A stretch of DNA of 64,000 nt, from the NCBI GenBank assembly GCA_013397795.1, contig VZTJ01004286.1, positions 4,612,129-4,676,128 of the forward strand, in the 5' to 3' direction. The notes under the pieces were generated by a model. It worked only from the letters and a program-made list of their open reading frames with translations, was not told where the DNA came from and ran no database searches. The position numbers and the translations under genes were made by a program. Source of the DNA: Orthonyx spaldingii. Lineage: Eukaryota > Chordata > Aves > Passeriformes > Orthonychidae. Shown here piece by piece: positions 37,546-51,039 of this stretch (within the stretch, counting starts at the first letter, position 1; every line of letters starts with the position of its first letter).

Positions 37546-39437
37546 GTAAAAAGAGGGTTTTATTTATTTTTAATTGCTTTTTATTGCACCTTTCCGGCTC
37601 GTGACCCCCTCTGTATGGATCCAGCGGCCGTGCCAAGAAACACTCCCGCCCACGCGCAAAGGCGGCGTTAATGCAGTGTGAACTTCAATACGAGCGTGGG
37701 GCTTGCTGGGCTGTATTTGTTTTGTAAGGTGAACCCAGTGCCTCCCCATCTTTCATGACTGCTCCCTTGGTAGATGCAGCATCATTCTCTTTGTTGGAAG
37801 CAGAAATGCATTTTATGGGCAAGGTGTTGGTTTTGTTTTGCTTCTCAGGGAGGCATCTTGGCACTGTGCAAAAATCTTCACGGACAATTGAGCTATAACC
37901 AAAATCTGACTACTAGGTACTATTTTGCATATCCTAGATAAACCTAGTAAAGTTATTAGAAAGTTTAGAGGTGATGGCTGAAAAACCAAGGGGTTTTTTT
38001 TTTATGTGATAGTTCAGTGAAAGTAAGATTAGTTGAAAACAAAGAAAATGGAGAAGAAATTTCTTACTGTTAGCCATTGGAAATAGTGGTCAAATAAGTC
38101 TGGCTACTTCTGAAATAATTTTCTTCAGCATTTTCAGAGACTTGCCATCTAAAAATTTAAAACTTTAGATGAACAACCTAGTGTTTTACTGTACTCAAAT
38201 CCCATTTATCAGAAGCCATTCTGCACACAGCCAGTTCTACCTAAATTCAGTTTAGTAACTTGTTATAATCCCTTATACCTACCTGCCTTTCTCCTCTCTG
38301 CCTATCTCTTTGCTGACTGCTACAGCAGCAGCTGCCTGAACAAACTTTGATTTAGTAATCAAAGCAGCATGTCCAGTATATTTACAATGTAGCACACTCT
38401 GAACTCTCTTGAGTTAATTTATGCATATAACATAGGTTTTCCATTATCTACCTAAAGTGTATATTTATATGGATCTGTTCTTTTACATGTGAGACATAAC
38501 TGAAAGAAATAAGTATGAAAATTAACTATATCAACAGCCAAAGAGGGGGAAAGAGGTGCTGCTGGCATGGTAAGGAATGAGGATTTGCAGACGTGCTTCA
38601 GGGTCTTTAGAAAATTAGCAAGGAGCTGTATTTGGGAATGCTGTAATCCAAGAAAATGAATCACTTTCTAGTTATTTCTTGCCAATCAGCTTATGTGAAC
38701 TTTAGTATTCTTATTTATGTTGAGGTGTTTATCTGAGGTGGAATACATGAGGTGTTTGAAGCACGTGTATGAAAGACCTGGAATAAAGTATAGTCTTGGA
38801 ATATAGGTTCAGTGGGTACTGAGTCAGCCTGGCTGATCACTTCTGAAATAATCTAGAAATAATTTAAAAGCATCTTGTCTAAGGCTTTCCTGCAACCCTT
38901 GTGCTTGTCTGATTTGTTGCCTTGGACTGGTGTGCTCATGAAGAGCATGAGCGCTTTTAAAATGCCAAGAAAATCAATGGAGTCAAGGCTACAGCACGTC
39001 CAGTCTTGTCAGCCAGAGAGTGCCTTAAAACCAGGAACAGCAAGGGATGGAGTCCTCCCCCAGCTGTGGAAAACCCCCTAACAGGAGGCTGTGCAATAGC
39101 ATCCCTTGTTCCATCCTCCTGCCTTTTAAAATTAGGTTCTGCATTTGCACCCGGAGGTGACAGCCCAGGAGTTGCATCAGCAGCAAGTCCATGGTCAAAG
39201 CAGGAATAGGAGAATTTTTTGCATATTAAAAGGAAAAAAAAAAGATACTGTGGGCTTAAATGGGAAATTTTTGACATCAAAGTGTATTATTATAGATATG
39301 TATGTATATGGAATTTTTCTGCAGAAAGGTCACAGAGGTTTCTGGAAGGCTCACACCAAGGAGCCCCCTAAAATAAGTTCCCACTTGGTGTTTACAAGTT
39401 TCTAATTATATCTGCTGCTTTATATTTTCCTTCTCTG

Positions 39438-39450
39438 TTTTTTTTTTTTT
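39438..39450 (+). repeat. Poly-T tract
   Basis: Thirteen consecutive T, no attached retroelement recognised. Confidence 0.85.
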
Positions 39451-39820
39451 AATTATTTGGGGATTTATTGATGAATACCTGACTAACATGGCCATACAGG
39501 TAATTGGGGTGAGAGTTAACAGCAATCTGGGCACAGTTGCTAATTTGATTTATGCTGCTAAGATAATGCTATTCTAAGTGTTTAGAATAGCCAGAAAATG
39601 AATGTGTCAGAAGCAACAAGTTTCAAAGGGGTTTAAATGTAAAGGTTTTGTGAATGTGTATCTGGTCAAGCCTGCTAATAGTTAAAAATTTGATAGTGCT
39701 GTGTGGCTGCTTCCAAAACTGCAGAATAGCCTAGAAAACCTATTTTTAGATACATAAATATATAAAAATGTGTATATATATGTATAAAATCTGTGGAGAA
39801 ATCTTTATTTAGAAAACCTC

Positions 39821-40528
39821 TTAACCAAAAAACTCTTTAAGAGGCAAGTAGGAATGTATGAATTTGCAGTAAAACTTGGAGTAAGGTGAAGGAGAGCTGG
39901 AGCTGAGGGCTTTGTTTGCACGAATTTTTAAATTGGAATTGTGATACGCTTGATAGCCTATCATTGCATATCTGGCTGCGGGGTGTGTGTGCTCCTGCAG
40001 CGGAACTGGCATGCTGCTTTTGGGAGTTTGGATGCTGGAGCAATCCCAGGATCCAGCTACTGGCGAGGGAGGGGGCTTTAGGAGCCCCGGACACAGCTGG
40101 AGCAGGCACTTGCACAGCCTCAGCTCTGGCTGCTGCAGAGAACAGCCTGTGGCAGTGCACAGCGCTGCAGCCTGACAGTGATTGCTCTCCTGAGGGTCTG
40201 GGCTGTTGGAAGCAAAGTTTGGGAGCTGCCTCAGTGCTGGAAGTGTGGGTGGGAGCTTGCCAGGAGCACCTCTCCCAGCAGTCCCAGCCGCTCCTGAGCT
40301 GACACTCTGAGGAAAGGCAATTGGAGTGTCTGCTTTAATCAGCAGAGGAGTGTGATCCACACGGGGACATTTGTGACAGGGAAGATGGGAGTTTCTGTTC
40401 TTGGGTCTGCTGCCCCTGTGTTTAAGGTGATGTTTGTCCTGCTCCTTGCCTCTTGGTAGTGATTTCTTTGAGGGGTGTGTTACTCCTTGCTCAGCACTCC
40501 CACTCTGCTGTGACTGAGGTGATTGCAA
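39821..40528 (-). other. Longest open frame in window (235 codons), antisense, probably not a gene
   Basis: On the minus strand a Met-initiated frame runs 235 codons, starting MQSPQSQQSGSAEQG. It is rich in Pro, Ser, Gln and Ala, with basic stretches and many Cys, and I recognise no domain. Two other long frames overlap the same GC-rich block in other phases (107 codons minus, 128 codons plus), which suggests that low stop density, not coding, explains it. It ends 15 bp before a CR1 copy, so it may also be decayed repeat or an antisense non-coding RNA exon. No promoter, Kozak preference or splice context supports translation. Confidence 0.15.
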
Positions 40529-40543
40529 TGCTGTAGGAATAAT

Positions 40544-40935
40544 GAGAGGGCTGGAGCAGCTTCCTTATCAACACACACTGAGAGGGTTGAGTCTGGAGAA
40601 GAGGGGAGACCTCAGAGCCCCTAAAGAGGTTAAAAAGAGAGCTGGAGAGGGGCTTTTGACATGGGCATGGAGTGGCAGGACAAGGTGAATGGCTTTAAAC
40701 TTGAAGACGACAGGGTTAGACGGGATATTGGGAAGGAATTCTCCCCTGTCAGGGTGGGGAGGCCCTGGCACAGGGTACCCAGAGAAAAGCTGTGGCTGCC
40801 CCATCCCTGAGGGTGTCCAAGACCAAGCTGGATGGGGCTGGGAGCAGCCTGGGATAGTGGAAGGTGTCCCTGCCCATGACAGGGCTAGAATGAGATGGTC
40901 TTTAAAGTCCCCTTCAACCCAAACCATTCTGGGAG
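40544..40935 (+). mobile_element. CR1 LINE, about 390-bp 3' segment
   Basis: Sense CR1 text in order: AGAGGGCTGGAGCAGCTTCC, TGAGTCTGGAGAAGAGGGGA, GACAAGGTGAATGGCTTTAA, GATATTGGGAAGGAATTCTC, GAGGCCCTGGCACAGGGTAC, GCCCCATCCCTGAGGGTGTC, GATAGTGGAAGGTGTCCCTG, and the 3' end CCTTCAACCCAAACCATTCT. It covers the last coding part and the 3' end of the element; no functional reverse transcriptase remains. It is the longest clearly recognisable transposon in the window. Confidence 0.95.
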
Positions 40936-42034
40936 CATATGAAGATTATTGAACAAAATGTCCAGCATACAATGCAAGGACAACCCTACCCTTTTCCCTG
41001 AAAAAATCACAGTACATGTGATATTTAACTTAAAAATATACTCTTCTATCTAAATCTATACTAACTTCATGTATTATGCCCATGAAATTTGAGTAAGTGC
41101 TCAGGGAAAATTCTGCCATGTATCAGTAACTTACAGCTTCCTTCCAATATTAAAAGAATGAATGGTTCCCTGAAAATCTGCTTCACCAGTGGTAGAAGAA
41201 ATGGGATGATAGATCATCAGTACTGAATGTGATCAGTACTGAAATTAAGTAAATTGCTCTGGAGTACTTTTGTTCAGTCACATCTTCATTTGTGGATCCA
41301 ACCTGTGCCTCTGTCTGTGCTCTGTACAGCATGATGGTACATTAAAACTATGTTGGTGCTTCTATAATGCACCCTTATACCAGGCTGATTCTATAACTTA
41401 GCAACATCCTGTTTTTACTAGAAAATTTCGTTTCAGATTGGGGATATAAGTGCAGTTCTGACCTTTTCCATTGACAGGATCATGCTGTGTTGGGTGGTGC
41501 ACTTGTAGATGAAGATTTCTAGTTATGTTGGAAATAGGCGGTTTAAAGGCAAACAAAAAGGAAAGTGGTAGCTTCTAATTGACTGAAAAACCAGCAATTC
41601 TTCGGAGTATTTCTGGTAGGATGATGGATGGTGTCGTGTACAGGCAGAAGGCTTGGAGGTATGATACTGGGACTCTGATTTAAAATCCATACTGGAGCTT
41701 TTCTGCAGAGCTGTTTCAAAAACTGAATGGGAGAGGAGGGAGCAGGGTTGGGTTTTGGTTTTTTTCATAAAGGAGCCTTGCCATGTAAAAAGAGCTGTAA
41801 GCGGAAATCCTGTCCCATTCATGCTGTCCTTTATGAATTTCAGTCTGAGTCACTTCCTTCTCATGCACTCAGTGGTTCCCTCCTTGGTCCTGCAGTGATC
41901 TGGTAGTTTGAGAAGTTCTGTGTGTGGCTGCAAGTACTATGGGAACAGAAGCAGTTTTGAGCATTCTGACAATGCTTTTGCCTATTTCCTAATAAAACAT
42001 CTTGTCTTTTCCTCCCTCCAAATGAGATAAAATC

Positions 42035-42050
42035 TTTTTTTTTTTTTTTT
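42035..42050 (+). repeat. Poly-T tract
   Basis: Sixteen T followed by AATTTTTTTC. It lies close upstream of the single ambiguous base and may reflect poor base calling after a homopolymer. Confidence 0.85.
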
Positions 42051-42104
42051 AATTTTTTTCTGAGAAACACGTGTGGGCTTCATGCTGCAGCAGCAGACTC
42101 ACCT

Positions 42105-42105
42105 N
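42105..42105. other. Single ambiguous base (N)
   Basis: One N in ACCTNAATTT within intron C-D. No effect on any coding exon. Confidence 0.99.
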
Positions 42106-45100
42106 AATTTTAAGAGCTTAAGATAGCCAAAACTGAAACACTTCAAATGGGTAAAAGTGGGAAGTGGGCAATGGATTGTTGTGTGCATCCTGTGCGGGAG
42201 CTGGGTGCCAGAACAAACAGACCCACCCTGGCCAGGGAGGCGGCTCCGGGCCGGTCGCATGCGTCTTCAGGAAAGCGTTCCTAAAGAAGATTTTGTCCTT
42301 GTTTGAGAAGATTTGGCTCTGCAGGGTCAGAACACAGGCCTGTCTAGCCCAGCAGTGAAGATGATGCTGAGGGAGAGCCTGAAAGCCTGAACACACCCCA
42401 GTCACCTCTCCTGGCTCTTCCAGCAGCGTCCAGACCTGCCAGGCACCAGGGATGGTTGAGTCCTGCCCTGTCCTTTGGGTACCCACTCATTGACCTGGTG
42501 TCTGGGAACTCATCTAACTCAGTTTTGAAAAACAGATTTGCTTTCCAAGTGAGGAACACTGACTTTGGTGTGCACATCGCTTCTTTCTTGCACATGGCAC
42601 TGATGTGCTTCACACGTGGAGAAGGGAGGAAAAAACCCATTAGAATCAATTAATAGTTCAAAGAGTTGTTGTAAACTATTGATAGATCCAAAACTTCTGT
42701 GGTAGTGTGTGTACAAGCCTCAGGGGTGTTGCTTTCCTGTTGTGGAGGTTTTGTAAATCTGATTGTGTGCACTGAAGTAGCCTCCAGCTACTCCCAAAGG
42801 TGCAAACCATGGCTTCAAATTCCTGCCTGCATTGCTGATGGAAGTTTCACAGGAGATGTGGGTAGCTCTGCCTGATCATTTCTTTGAGGGCAATGTGCTG
42901 GGAATACATGGAAAATGGACTTGGCAAGAGAACTTTCTGACCATGGTGGTTTTAATTTGAAAACATTTTAAAACACGTACTTAACCTGGCAAAGCAGAAG
43001 TTCTGAGGTGAAGGAGTATCCCTGAGTGGTGTGGGGTGTGCTCTGCACGTTGCTACTCTGTGATGCAGGGTGGGTGACGTATGAAAAACCAGAGCTGAGG
43101 CATTCTTGGTACAACCCCATCCTGTTCTCTCTGAATTTTCGGTATAACATTTAAATGTACTTAGGAAAAACGTGGGGTTTTTTCTATTTTTGTTTAACTG
43201 TAGCAAGTTGTTGTTGTTTTAATTGAGATCATGTGAATTAAAGGGAAATTGAAGGAGCTGTGATTCAGTGCAGACAGGAACCAGGCGAAGTTCCTCTTCT
43301 TACTCATTCTAGATCCTGTCAATTCTTTTCTATTTTGGTCCTGAATCCATTTTGCTTATTGAGTCATACATTTATCTGTGCCTGTATATCCTATAGTTTT
43401 AAAAGCTTTAAGGAGTAGTTTCATCACTTTTGGTCCATGTGAGCAAAGAGGTTGAGAAACACTGGCAAGACATGTAAATTTTATGTTCTTTTAGCCAAGA
43501 ACTGATGATTTGGTACATGCTAATAGACTTTTGTTATACCAATGTGGAAAGGTTCTGCAGACAAAATTAATCATAGATGTTTTTTCTGCTGCCATACAAA
43601 ATACCCCTCTGTTAAGTGCAGCTTCTCTGGTGTCCCTAAATGTATTTGCTTTTATAAAATAAGGAGTTTCAATAAGGTTGTCTCCTGAAAACAACCTGTC
43701 AAAACTGACACCATGATTTTATTAATAACATGAAAGAAAACACTCTGAAGGTAAAATACATCTGTCAGTAAAATACAAATTAAGTGAATTTTAGTATTAT
43801 ACCAAATAATGCAATGTGAAACATAATATTCAGTGGAACCAGAGACGTGTTGAATCTTGTGAGCATAGATCAGCATCATATATGAAATCTAAATGGTGTT
43901 ACTGTTCCTATTGCATTTCTTTAATGGTTTTAGCCATTAATACTACTTGGCTGAATTCTTCAGACTTAGATCTCATTAGAAATAGATTTTGTGTGCTCTG
44001 TAATGTTTTCCTGTAAGTTTTAATGCATGAGAGGAAATAGGATGCATTAATTAGGGCAGAGTCTGAACTTGAGAAACCACTGTTCTTTTGCAACACCCAG
44101 AATTTCCAGTGTGATATTCTCGTGCCTTGACCTTATCTCCCACATCATGACTGAGCTTGTGCTTTTGTTTTGTTTCTGTTTGGAAATATGCCTGCTTCTT
44201 CAACACTCTTTATCTCTGGTATTTTCTCTAAAATAATTGGCTGTGAATTGTTCGTTCAGGCAGTAAACAAAGTGGTTATGAGTGTCAGATACACCTTTGT
44301 GTACCAGACTAAACTCCATTAGCTGGGCCACACAGATTCTCACCAAGTAATATTTTGCCTAATAGTCACGTAAAGTAACCACTTAAGTGAGCTTTATATA
44401 CACTGATGTCTGTATTAGAAACATATTGCAGGGTTCAGGTAGAGTACATGCCCAAGTTCATGTCAGTCTGCGTGCCTGCAAGAATTTATCCAGATTAGGC
44501 TTAATTTGTGACTTTTCTTCAGCAAAAAGAATGGCTGAAACGTTTATCCAGTGTCACTGAAATACACTGTGTTGAGGGAGGGAAACAAATCCCTGTTTCC
44601 TTTGCTGTCTTGAAGCTTAACTTAAATCATGGGAGCTTGGATGGAGAAAGGTGAAAGCTAAATATCACAAATGGAAAGCAAGTCCATGCCCAGTGCTAGT
44701 GCACTCCCTGCATCTGCCATAGCTTTGCCCAGTTCCAAACCCAGAAGCTGCCTTTGGGTACTTCCTTCTCATGTATCTTGACCAACTCTTTCCCAGCAGC
44801 TGCCTGTGTGCAGAATCATTTCCAGGAATTTGCAAGCCTGTGAAATCTTGTCTGCATGTGACCTGTCACAAACAGGGAGGTATTCTCTGGCTGTATCCAT
44901 GCTGGAGGAACAAACCCAAAGTTTATGGGAAGCCTGAATGCCATGGCAGTCCCACCTTCTTCCACACCACTTTGTTGCTTTGTTAGCACAGAGTTCTACA
45001 AGCTGGGAAGGGCTGAGATGGGGAGAGAGGAGAGACACTCTATTTTTATGCACTTATCTTGAAAGACTAAAGAACCAGCTTCATAACTGCAGCACCAGAA

Positions 45101-46607
45101 GTTGTAGGAAGAGATTCTCTTCATCAGCTAAGTGGGAGCATCTCCTCTTAATTTAATTGCACAATATTTTCCCATCTTCAGTGTCAGCTGGTTTTAAAGG
45201 CGAATGGAAATGCCTCAAACTTGATTTTGTTCAGACTTTTTGTACCTGAAAATGCAAAGAGAACACCAGGGTGGTGTGGATACACGTGATCCAGCGTGGT
45301 TATGAGGTGCTCGAAGAGTTGGTCTCCTGGGCATCCATGGCTCTGAGCTATGAGTGGGGCACAATGGGTCACCCAGTTCTGGTTACATTTTTCAGTCTCA
45401 TCACTGCAGCTGTGACAAAATAAACCTCATTAGAAGCTCCCTAATCTTCCCAAGTGTGCTAACTACGGGAAACACAGCTCAAAGTCCACTGAGGAATGTT
45501 TAGGGAATATCTAGTAAAGAGTGGGGAAATCTGGCTCTGGGGCTTGCATTTGACCTTATTGGGGCTTAAAAACCCTTTTGGCAGTGGCTGGTGTTTTACC
45601 TCAAAGCTGTTTGTCCCAATCCTGATCAGTTCCTGTAGACTCTCAGATTTTTATTCTCCTCTGCTTTTATCCCTCCCTTGCCTCATTTTGCCAGCAGCAT
45701 CTCCTTGGCAGGATGAGCTGGATAAGCTGTCTGCTCCATCATTTATCAGGAAGTCAGTGCTAAATGACGTAAGGCACAACCTCTTCCCCCAGAGGATCTT
45801 CATATTATCTCAAGAATTTGCAGCTTCTGCTGCGACTGACAGTCAAATCCAGAAGACTGAAATCTGAACCTTTTTCCTAGGAGTTTACATAATTTATAGA
45901 TACCCACCCAACAGAGAAAAAAAAAAAAGTCATACAAAGTACATTTTCATCCTGCTTAAATGCTAACTGATTAAATGCCTGTGACGGGGAGAAGAGTTAC
46001 ACCAAGATCTCAGAGCTTCAGAGCAAGATAAGCAGTGTGTCCTCAGCAGTTAGGAGGAGATAACGTGGACCACCGACAAAGGAAGGGAACTGTGTTTCCC
46101 TTATTTGGCAATATCTGGGACATTCAGCCAAAAGGGAGAGGGTATTTGTAGGGAAGAGGTAGAACACTTCCTCCCTCCAGACCATAAAAAATAAAACACG
46201 TTTAAATCTAATGATTTAGTGAACAACACTTATTTGTATAGCCAGATGTTCTGAACAATGTCGGTCTCTATTTCCAGCTGGATTTGCAAAGGTGGTGAAA
46301 TGAAATTTCATGTCCTCCTGAAGTTAATGGGATTTGTTTACTGAACTCTCTTAGGCTGTGCTTCAAACCCCATCAGTTACTTTTCTGAGGAAGGGTGGAA
46401 TTTGATTTCCAAAGTTTTTGTGACCTGCAGTATATTTGCTTTTAAGGGGAGGAAAAATCTCAGTGCAGGGTGACGGTTTGAGTGTTGCAGTTAACAGAAA
46501 GGATGAATAGTGTTCTAAAATGAAACAGCAATTTCAGTTTTCTCCAAGGTTTATTATAAAAGATTTTGTCCTGAAGGTTGAGTTTGGGTTTTTTGTTGGT
46601 TTTTTTC

Positions 46608-46621
46608 TTTTTTTTTTTTTT
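46608..46621 (+). repeat. Poly-T tract
   Basis: Fourteen T at the end of a broader T/G-rich stretch beginning near 46583. Confidence 0.8.
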
Positions 46622-49039
46622 CCCTGTAAGGAGCTGTGCTTAGAAGCAGCTGCTTTGATTTACTGTGATTCATGTGACTTGTGCCTGAATTTCATCTCAG
46701 CAATGAAATCCAGAATGAGCTGAAATTCCTGTAGCTTTGTTGAATCCTTCCCAGCAAGCAGTAATCAGGTGGATATTTCTGTGAAATATTTTAAATGTTT
46801 GGAAGGGTTCTTGGTGGTGAAACTGGTTGTACAAATATCCAAGATTGCATTTTGCCCTCGTCCCATACAGGACTGCTAATTGCCCATGCACTTCTTTCAG
46901 CTCACTAGTAGAAAGTTGGTACAGACATTATAGATCAGGTTTTTTAAACATTCTTGAGTTCATTCTTCCCATCTCAGGCATGGAAGGGCACAGATAGGAT
47001 TACATCAGCCTTTTTGACTTCTGCATTTTAGAAATTTAGCCCCCGGTCTTTATTAGATGTTCTGTTTAATATCATTCTAGCTCACATAGTCATAGTTCAT
47101 CCTTCAGACTTGACTGCAAAACAATTTAGGCTGGGATTGCTTGAGTCAGTTGATTGTCATCTGTCAGGAGGAAGAGAATTTATTTCTGTTCTGCTGTCAA
47201 TCTGTAGGTGTTTGGGTTGATTGAAAGAGGGGAGGGGAAGCTCTTTGCCTTCCCCCATCTCTGAGCTGTGGTGCCTGGGCTGAGTGGAAAGGAAAAAATT
47301 GTTCTTTGGTTTCTGGGATTACTGTGGTCTCCTCCACCACGCATTGCAATTTCATTGTATCATAGTTTTCATCTGGAAAAATAGGTCAGTAATTTACATT
47401 GGTAACAGAAGAACTTAGGTTGGGGTTCATTCAAAGAATGTTATAACTGCAGCCCCTCACTAGGTTGCCATTGAAAAATTCTAGTGAAGGCTCCATGAAA
47501 AATCTTTGCCTTTTTAGCATCATGATTTGGAATGGTTGTATTTGAAAAACAAAAGAAAACATTTTTTTCCTGAGGAATCTAGCATCTTTTAAAGATGTGC
47601 AAATAATGTAAGTAGTGCATAGAAATAAAATGTCTGCTTTAATGTAAATGTTAAGACAAAATCAAGAACAGTGGAAAGATAACACATTTTCTTTTATCCT
47701 ATTTTATGATAATTTTCCCTGCTTACTTTCTCATAGAGGATCTATAGCTTGCTTTGCTCTGACTCTGTGTTTGAGACTGAAATTGTGGTTATTGCCAAAA
47801 CCCAGCATCCCAAAGCACTTTCCATTGGCCACCATGAAATCTAAAGAAGGCATTTCTTCTTTGATTGGAGCAAGGCTGAGGAGTTGTGACTGAGGGCAAA
47901 ATTTGGCCTGTGGTTATTTTCTTAAATTTCTTTTAGTTCATGATGGGTGCTGCTGTGCCCCTACACTGGGGAAGTGCTCTGCTGCCTTCCTATTGTTGTA
48001 GCAAACTCGGTGGCTTTACGAGGTTCACTGCCAAGGAAGTTGTTAATTTTGGCTGAGGTGCTCTGTTTAATCCCCAGCAAGTTTGGAGCTCCTATGGAGT
48101 CTGTTTTGGCTGTGCTGTGTGATTGTTTTTTCTGTGCAAATATGCAGTTCTGCAGGTTATTTTGCTAGTTTTGTGTTTGATCAGGAAAATGCTCTTATTG
48201 TGTAATAGGCAGATTAGCAAAGGGTTTTATGGCCAGAATTGTCTATGGTCATATTTCTGAACGTCAAGAAGAAGTCAGTTTTATTTTGTGTTCAATACTG
48301 GTGCCATTGTCCCCCTACACTGGGGATAGTATTTCAGAGAAAAATATTTCCTCATTGGCATAAGGCAGCAGACACAGGATTTTAAAGGGCAGACTGGGGA
48401 CACTGGAGACTTGTCAGTCTGTGTTCATTAGGAATTGTGCTTTCCACCTCAGTTCTTGGAGAGTGCAGGACTCACTTCTGCCCCAGCTGGGACACTCAAG
48501 AGTGACAGAGACAAAGCCACGCCTGTGGTGGGATGCAGTGGAGCTGTCAGTGACCCAGTTGGGAAGAGAAGACTAATTCTTGGTGCTGTCAAACTTGTGC
48601 TTTTTGTCAGTGCACGGAGGAGTTGTGAGGCTCCTTTCACTGTCTGTGTTCATGATGCTCAGGTTCCCACTTTGCCTGGCCGTGAGAGTCAGATGCCAGG
48701 ACTGAAGCAAACCTTTTCTTTTCTAGAGGAAATCTCCTCTCTGTGAATGCCAGATGGTGTAATTTCACAGCTGGTGTCAGACGTCCTTCTGAGCCACTGT
48801 TTCACATTTTAAGAAAAGTGGATATCTCAGCTGTGCTGCTGACCATCCCCTGCTCCTCTTTTGAGCTGGGGAAACCCACAGAGATTTTATGGCCATGTCA
48901 CCTGGGGTGCTGGTGACAGCAACGTACAGCTCTGCCAAAGTTACATCTCCTCCTGAATGACCAGTGGGTTCCTCAGCCTGGAGAACGACCCTTGAGCGTG
49001 GCAGAGGCTGGACAGGCAGGCACAGGGAATGAAGAGAAA

Positions 49040-49420
49040 TGAGAGGGACAAAGCATGAAGCAGCACACCAGTAAATGGAAGGAATTAAGGGTAAGGAAAT
49101 TCCATGCATCCCAACTATTGTACAAAATTACGAGGAGTGCGAAGAACATCATTGCTCCTAGGAAAAGATTAGTGTTTGTTGGCAAAGCTTGTAGCGAGAA
49201 CGAAACGTCAGACTTCTACCTGGACAGTGGGAGTCAGGAGCTCCAGGAAGGTTTTAGCAGGGACTTCCAGTCTCCTTGTCAAATACTTGACCAAGAGATG
49301 GAGGGGTGGACACTACTTTGTTTATCTACAAAGCTTTTACTGTCTTCCCAACTCCACATAGTGTGTGAGCTGCTGTAATAGGATAGCAAAAGGGAAGCCG
49401 CCGAAAATAAAAAGAAAAAA
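49040..49420. promoter_or_regulatory. Possible conserved non-coding block
   Basis: Non-repetitive sequence with retained CpGs (TTACGAGGAGTGCGAAG, GTAGCGAGAACGAAACGTC, AGCCGCCG) and a compact cluster of forkhead-like GTTTGTTGG and TTTGTTTATC words. Frames are open on both strands, but none resembles a known protein. Constraint is inferred from composition only. Confidence 0.2.
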
Positions 49421-50423
49421 TATTTTGACACAGAAAATAAGCTAAAGCAAGTTGAAATGATGAAAAGAGAGCGCTCCAAGAGGAGGTCCTGTGTGTAAGT
49501 GGTTTGTTGTTCCAACAGATTCAGCTTGGGCTTCCTCTGTTTCTGTGGGTTATGTCATTGTTTAATTTGGTGTTCCTTCCAACCCAGCCAGCTGCAGCCA
49601 TCCACAGTGCACTGCCTCTGTTATCTGCTTTGGGACATGTACAAAGCGCTCGCTGGAGATGTCAAATGGATGTGATGGGAGATGGAGGGTTGCTGTATTT
49701 TACTAAGAAAGCCCTTTTCTGCCTTCTAATGGACCCACTGCGTGTTCACAGTAGGAATTCGCTCAGATCTCCAGCCAGTAAAGTAGGAGTTGTTTTTGCT
49801 GTCTTCCAGCAGTAGCGGTGAAGAAGCAGAGAAAAACAAACCCAACGTGTCACTTACCCTCCGTTTGTCCCTTGCATCCAGCCTTTTATTTCCCTTGCTG
49901 GTTGCTACTGATCTTGTTTTCCTTCCTCCATGCCAATGAAAAACATAGATTCAAACAATAGTGGGGGGCAGGGAGGATTGGACACCCTTGCATTTTTTTT
50001 CAAAATACTTTTTAGCCCAGGTGACTTCATTATGTGCATCTGAATGCTTCCACATCTGATCCTTATCCATGTGATAGCAAGTGCCTTTGGTTAAAGAAGA
50101 ATGAGCTGTGAATTTGCATTCCAGGTATTTTGGAGTATCCTATCCCATGGACAATTGGATACTGAAGCAATCAAGGTGAAACTAGCAGATCAATGGGGTA
50201 AGGCCAGGACATCCCTGAGACATAGGATTAAATTCATGCCTAAATCACAGTGGTGTTGAGGCAAGGTACTTCACTTATCCTTTGCTTTCTTGTCCCAGTG
50301 AGTCAAGATGACTAGAGATTTGATTTTTCTGATTTTAGATCTGAAAATGTGATTTTCTGGAGTTTATATATGGGTTTTGTTCTGTTTGCCTTCAGTTATT
50401 CAAGGAGTGACTTGATTTTTTAC

Positions 50424-50436
50424 TTTTTTTTTTTTT
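50424..50436 (+). repeat. Poly-T tract
   Basis: Thirteen T followed by ACTATCTATATATGG. Confidence 0.8.
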
Positions 50437-51039
50437 ACTATCTATATATGGTTTGGTCTTTAAGGACAAATAATGAAGGATAACCTCCTGAAGATTAATT
50501 AAGGCATGTTAGCAGGAGAATTCAGATAGCAACAGTGAGTGCCAAGGCACTCAGGAATGGAAAAGTTGTGATACACTCTTGCACAGAAATTTTTTAAAAA
50601 TTAGAACATGTTTTAACAATTGTATCCAAAGTTGGGTAACATCAGTCTCTCTACCTTTGTCAGTGGAGCCACAGTTGTGTTTTATCATTGACGTTTTTTA
50701 TTAGTTTTCAGGTAATGAACAGAAATTTGAAATATTTAACATTTAGAAATCTCGTCCAGGCATTTGTAGGCTTAATTAATAATCTTCCTTGGTGTGTTAT
50801 AGGTTCAGCATGGTGTGATGGACTGTTTTGAATATAAATACATTTTTTCACAAAAAGGGCTCCCTGTTTTGCCCAGTGAGGGAGTGGTGCTGGGGAGAGT
50901 TGTGTAAAGCACTGTGTGTTCGGTGTGACACTGGATTTGCCCTTCCCAGTGTCACATCTGTCAGCCACCAACAGCCTGGCAGCTCATCCGTGACCCTGCC
51001 CTGTGCTGGGCTGCCTCCCTGACAGACTGGAAAGCTGCA

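Noticed and set aside
37433..37636. Antisense frame over exon C
   Set aside because: Shadow of the GC-rich coding exon.
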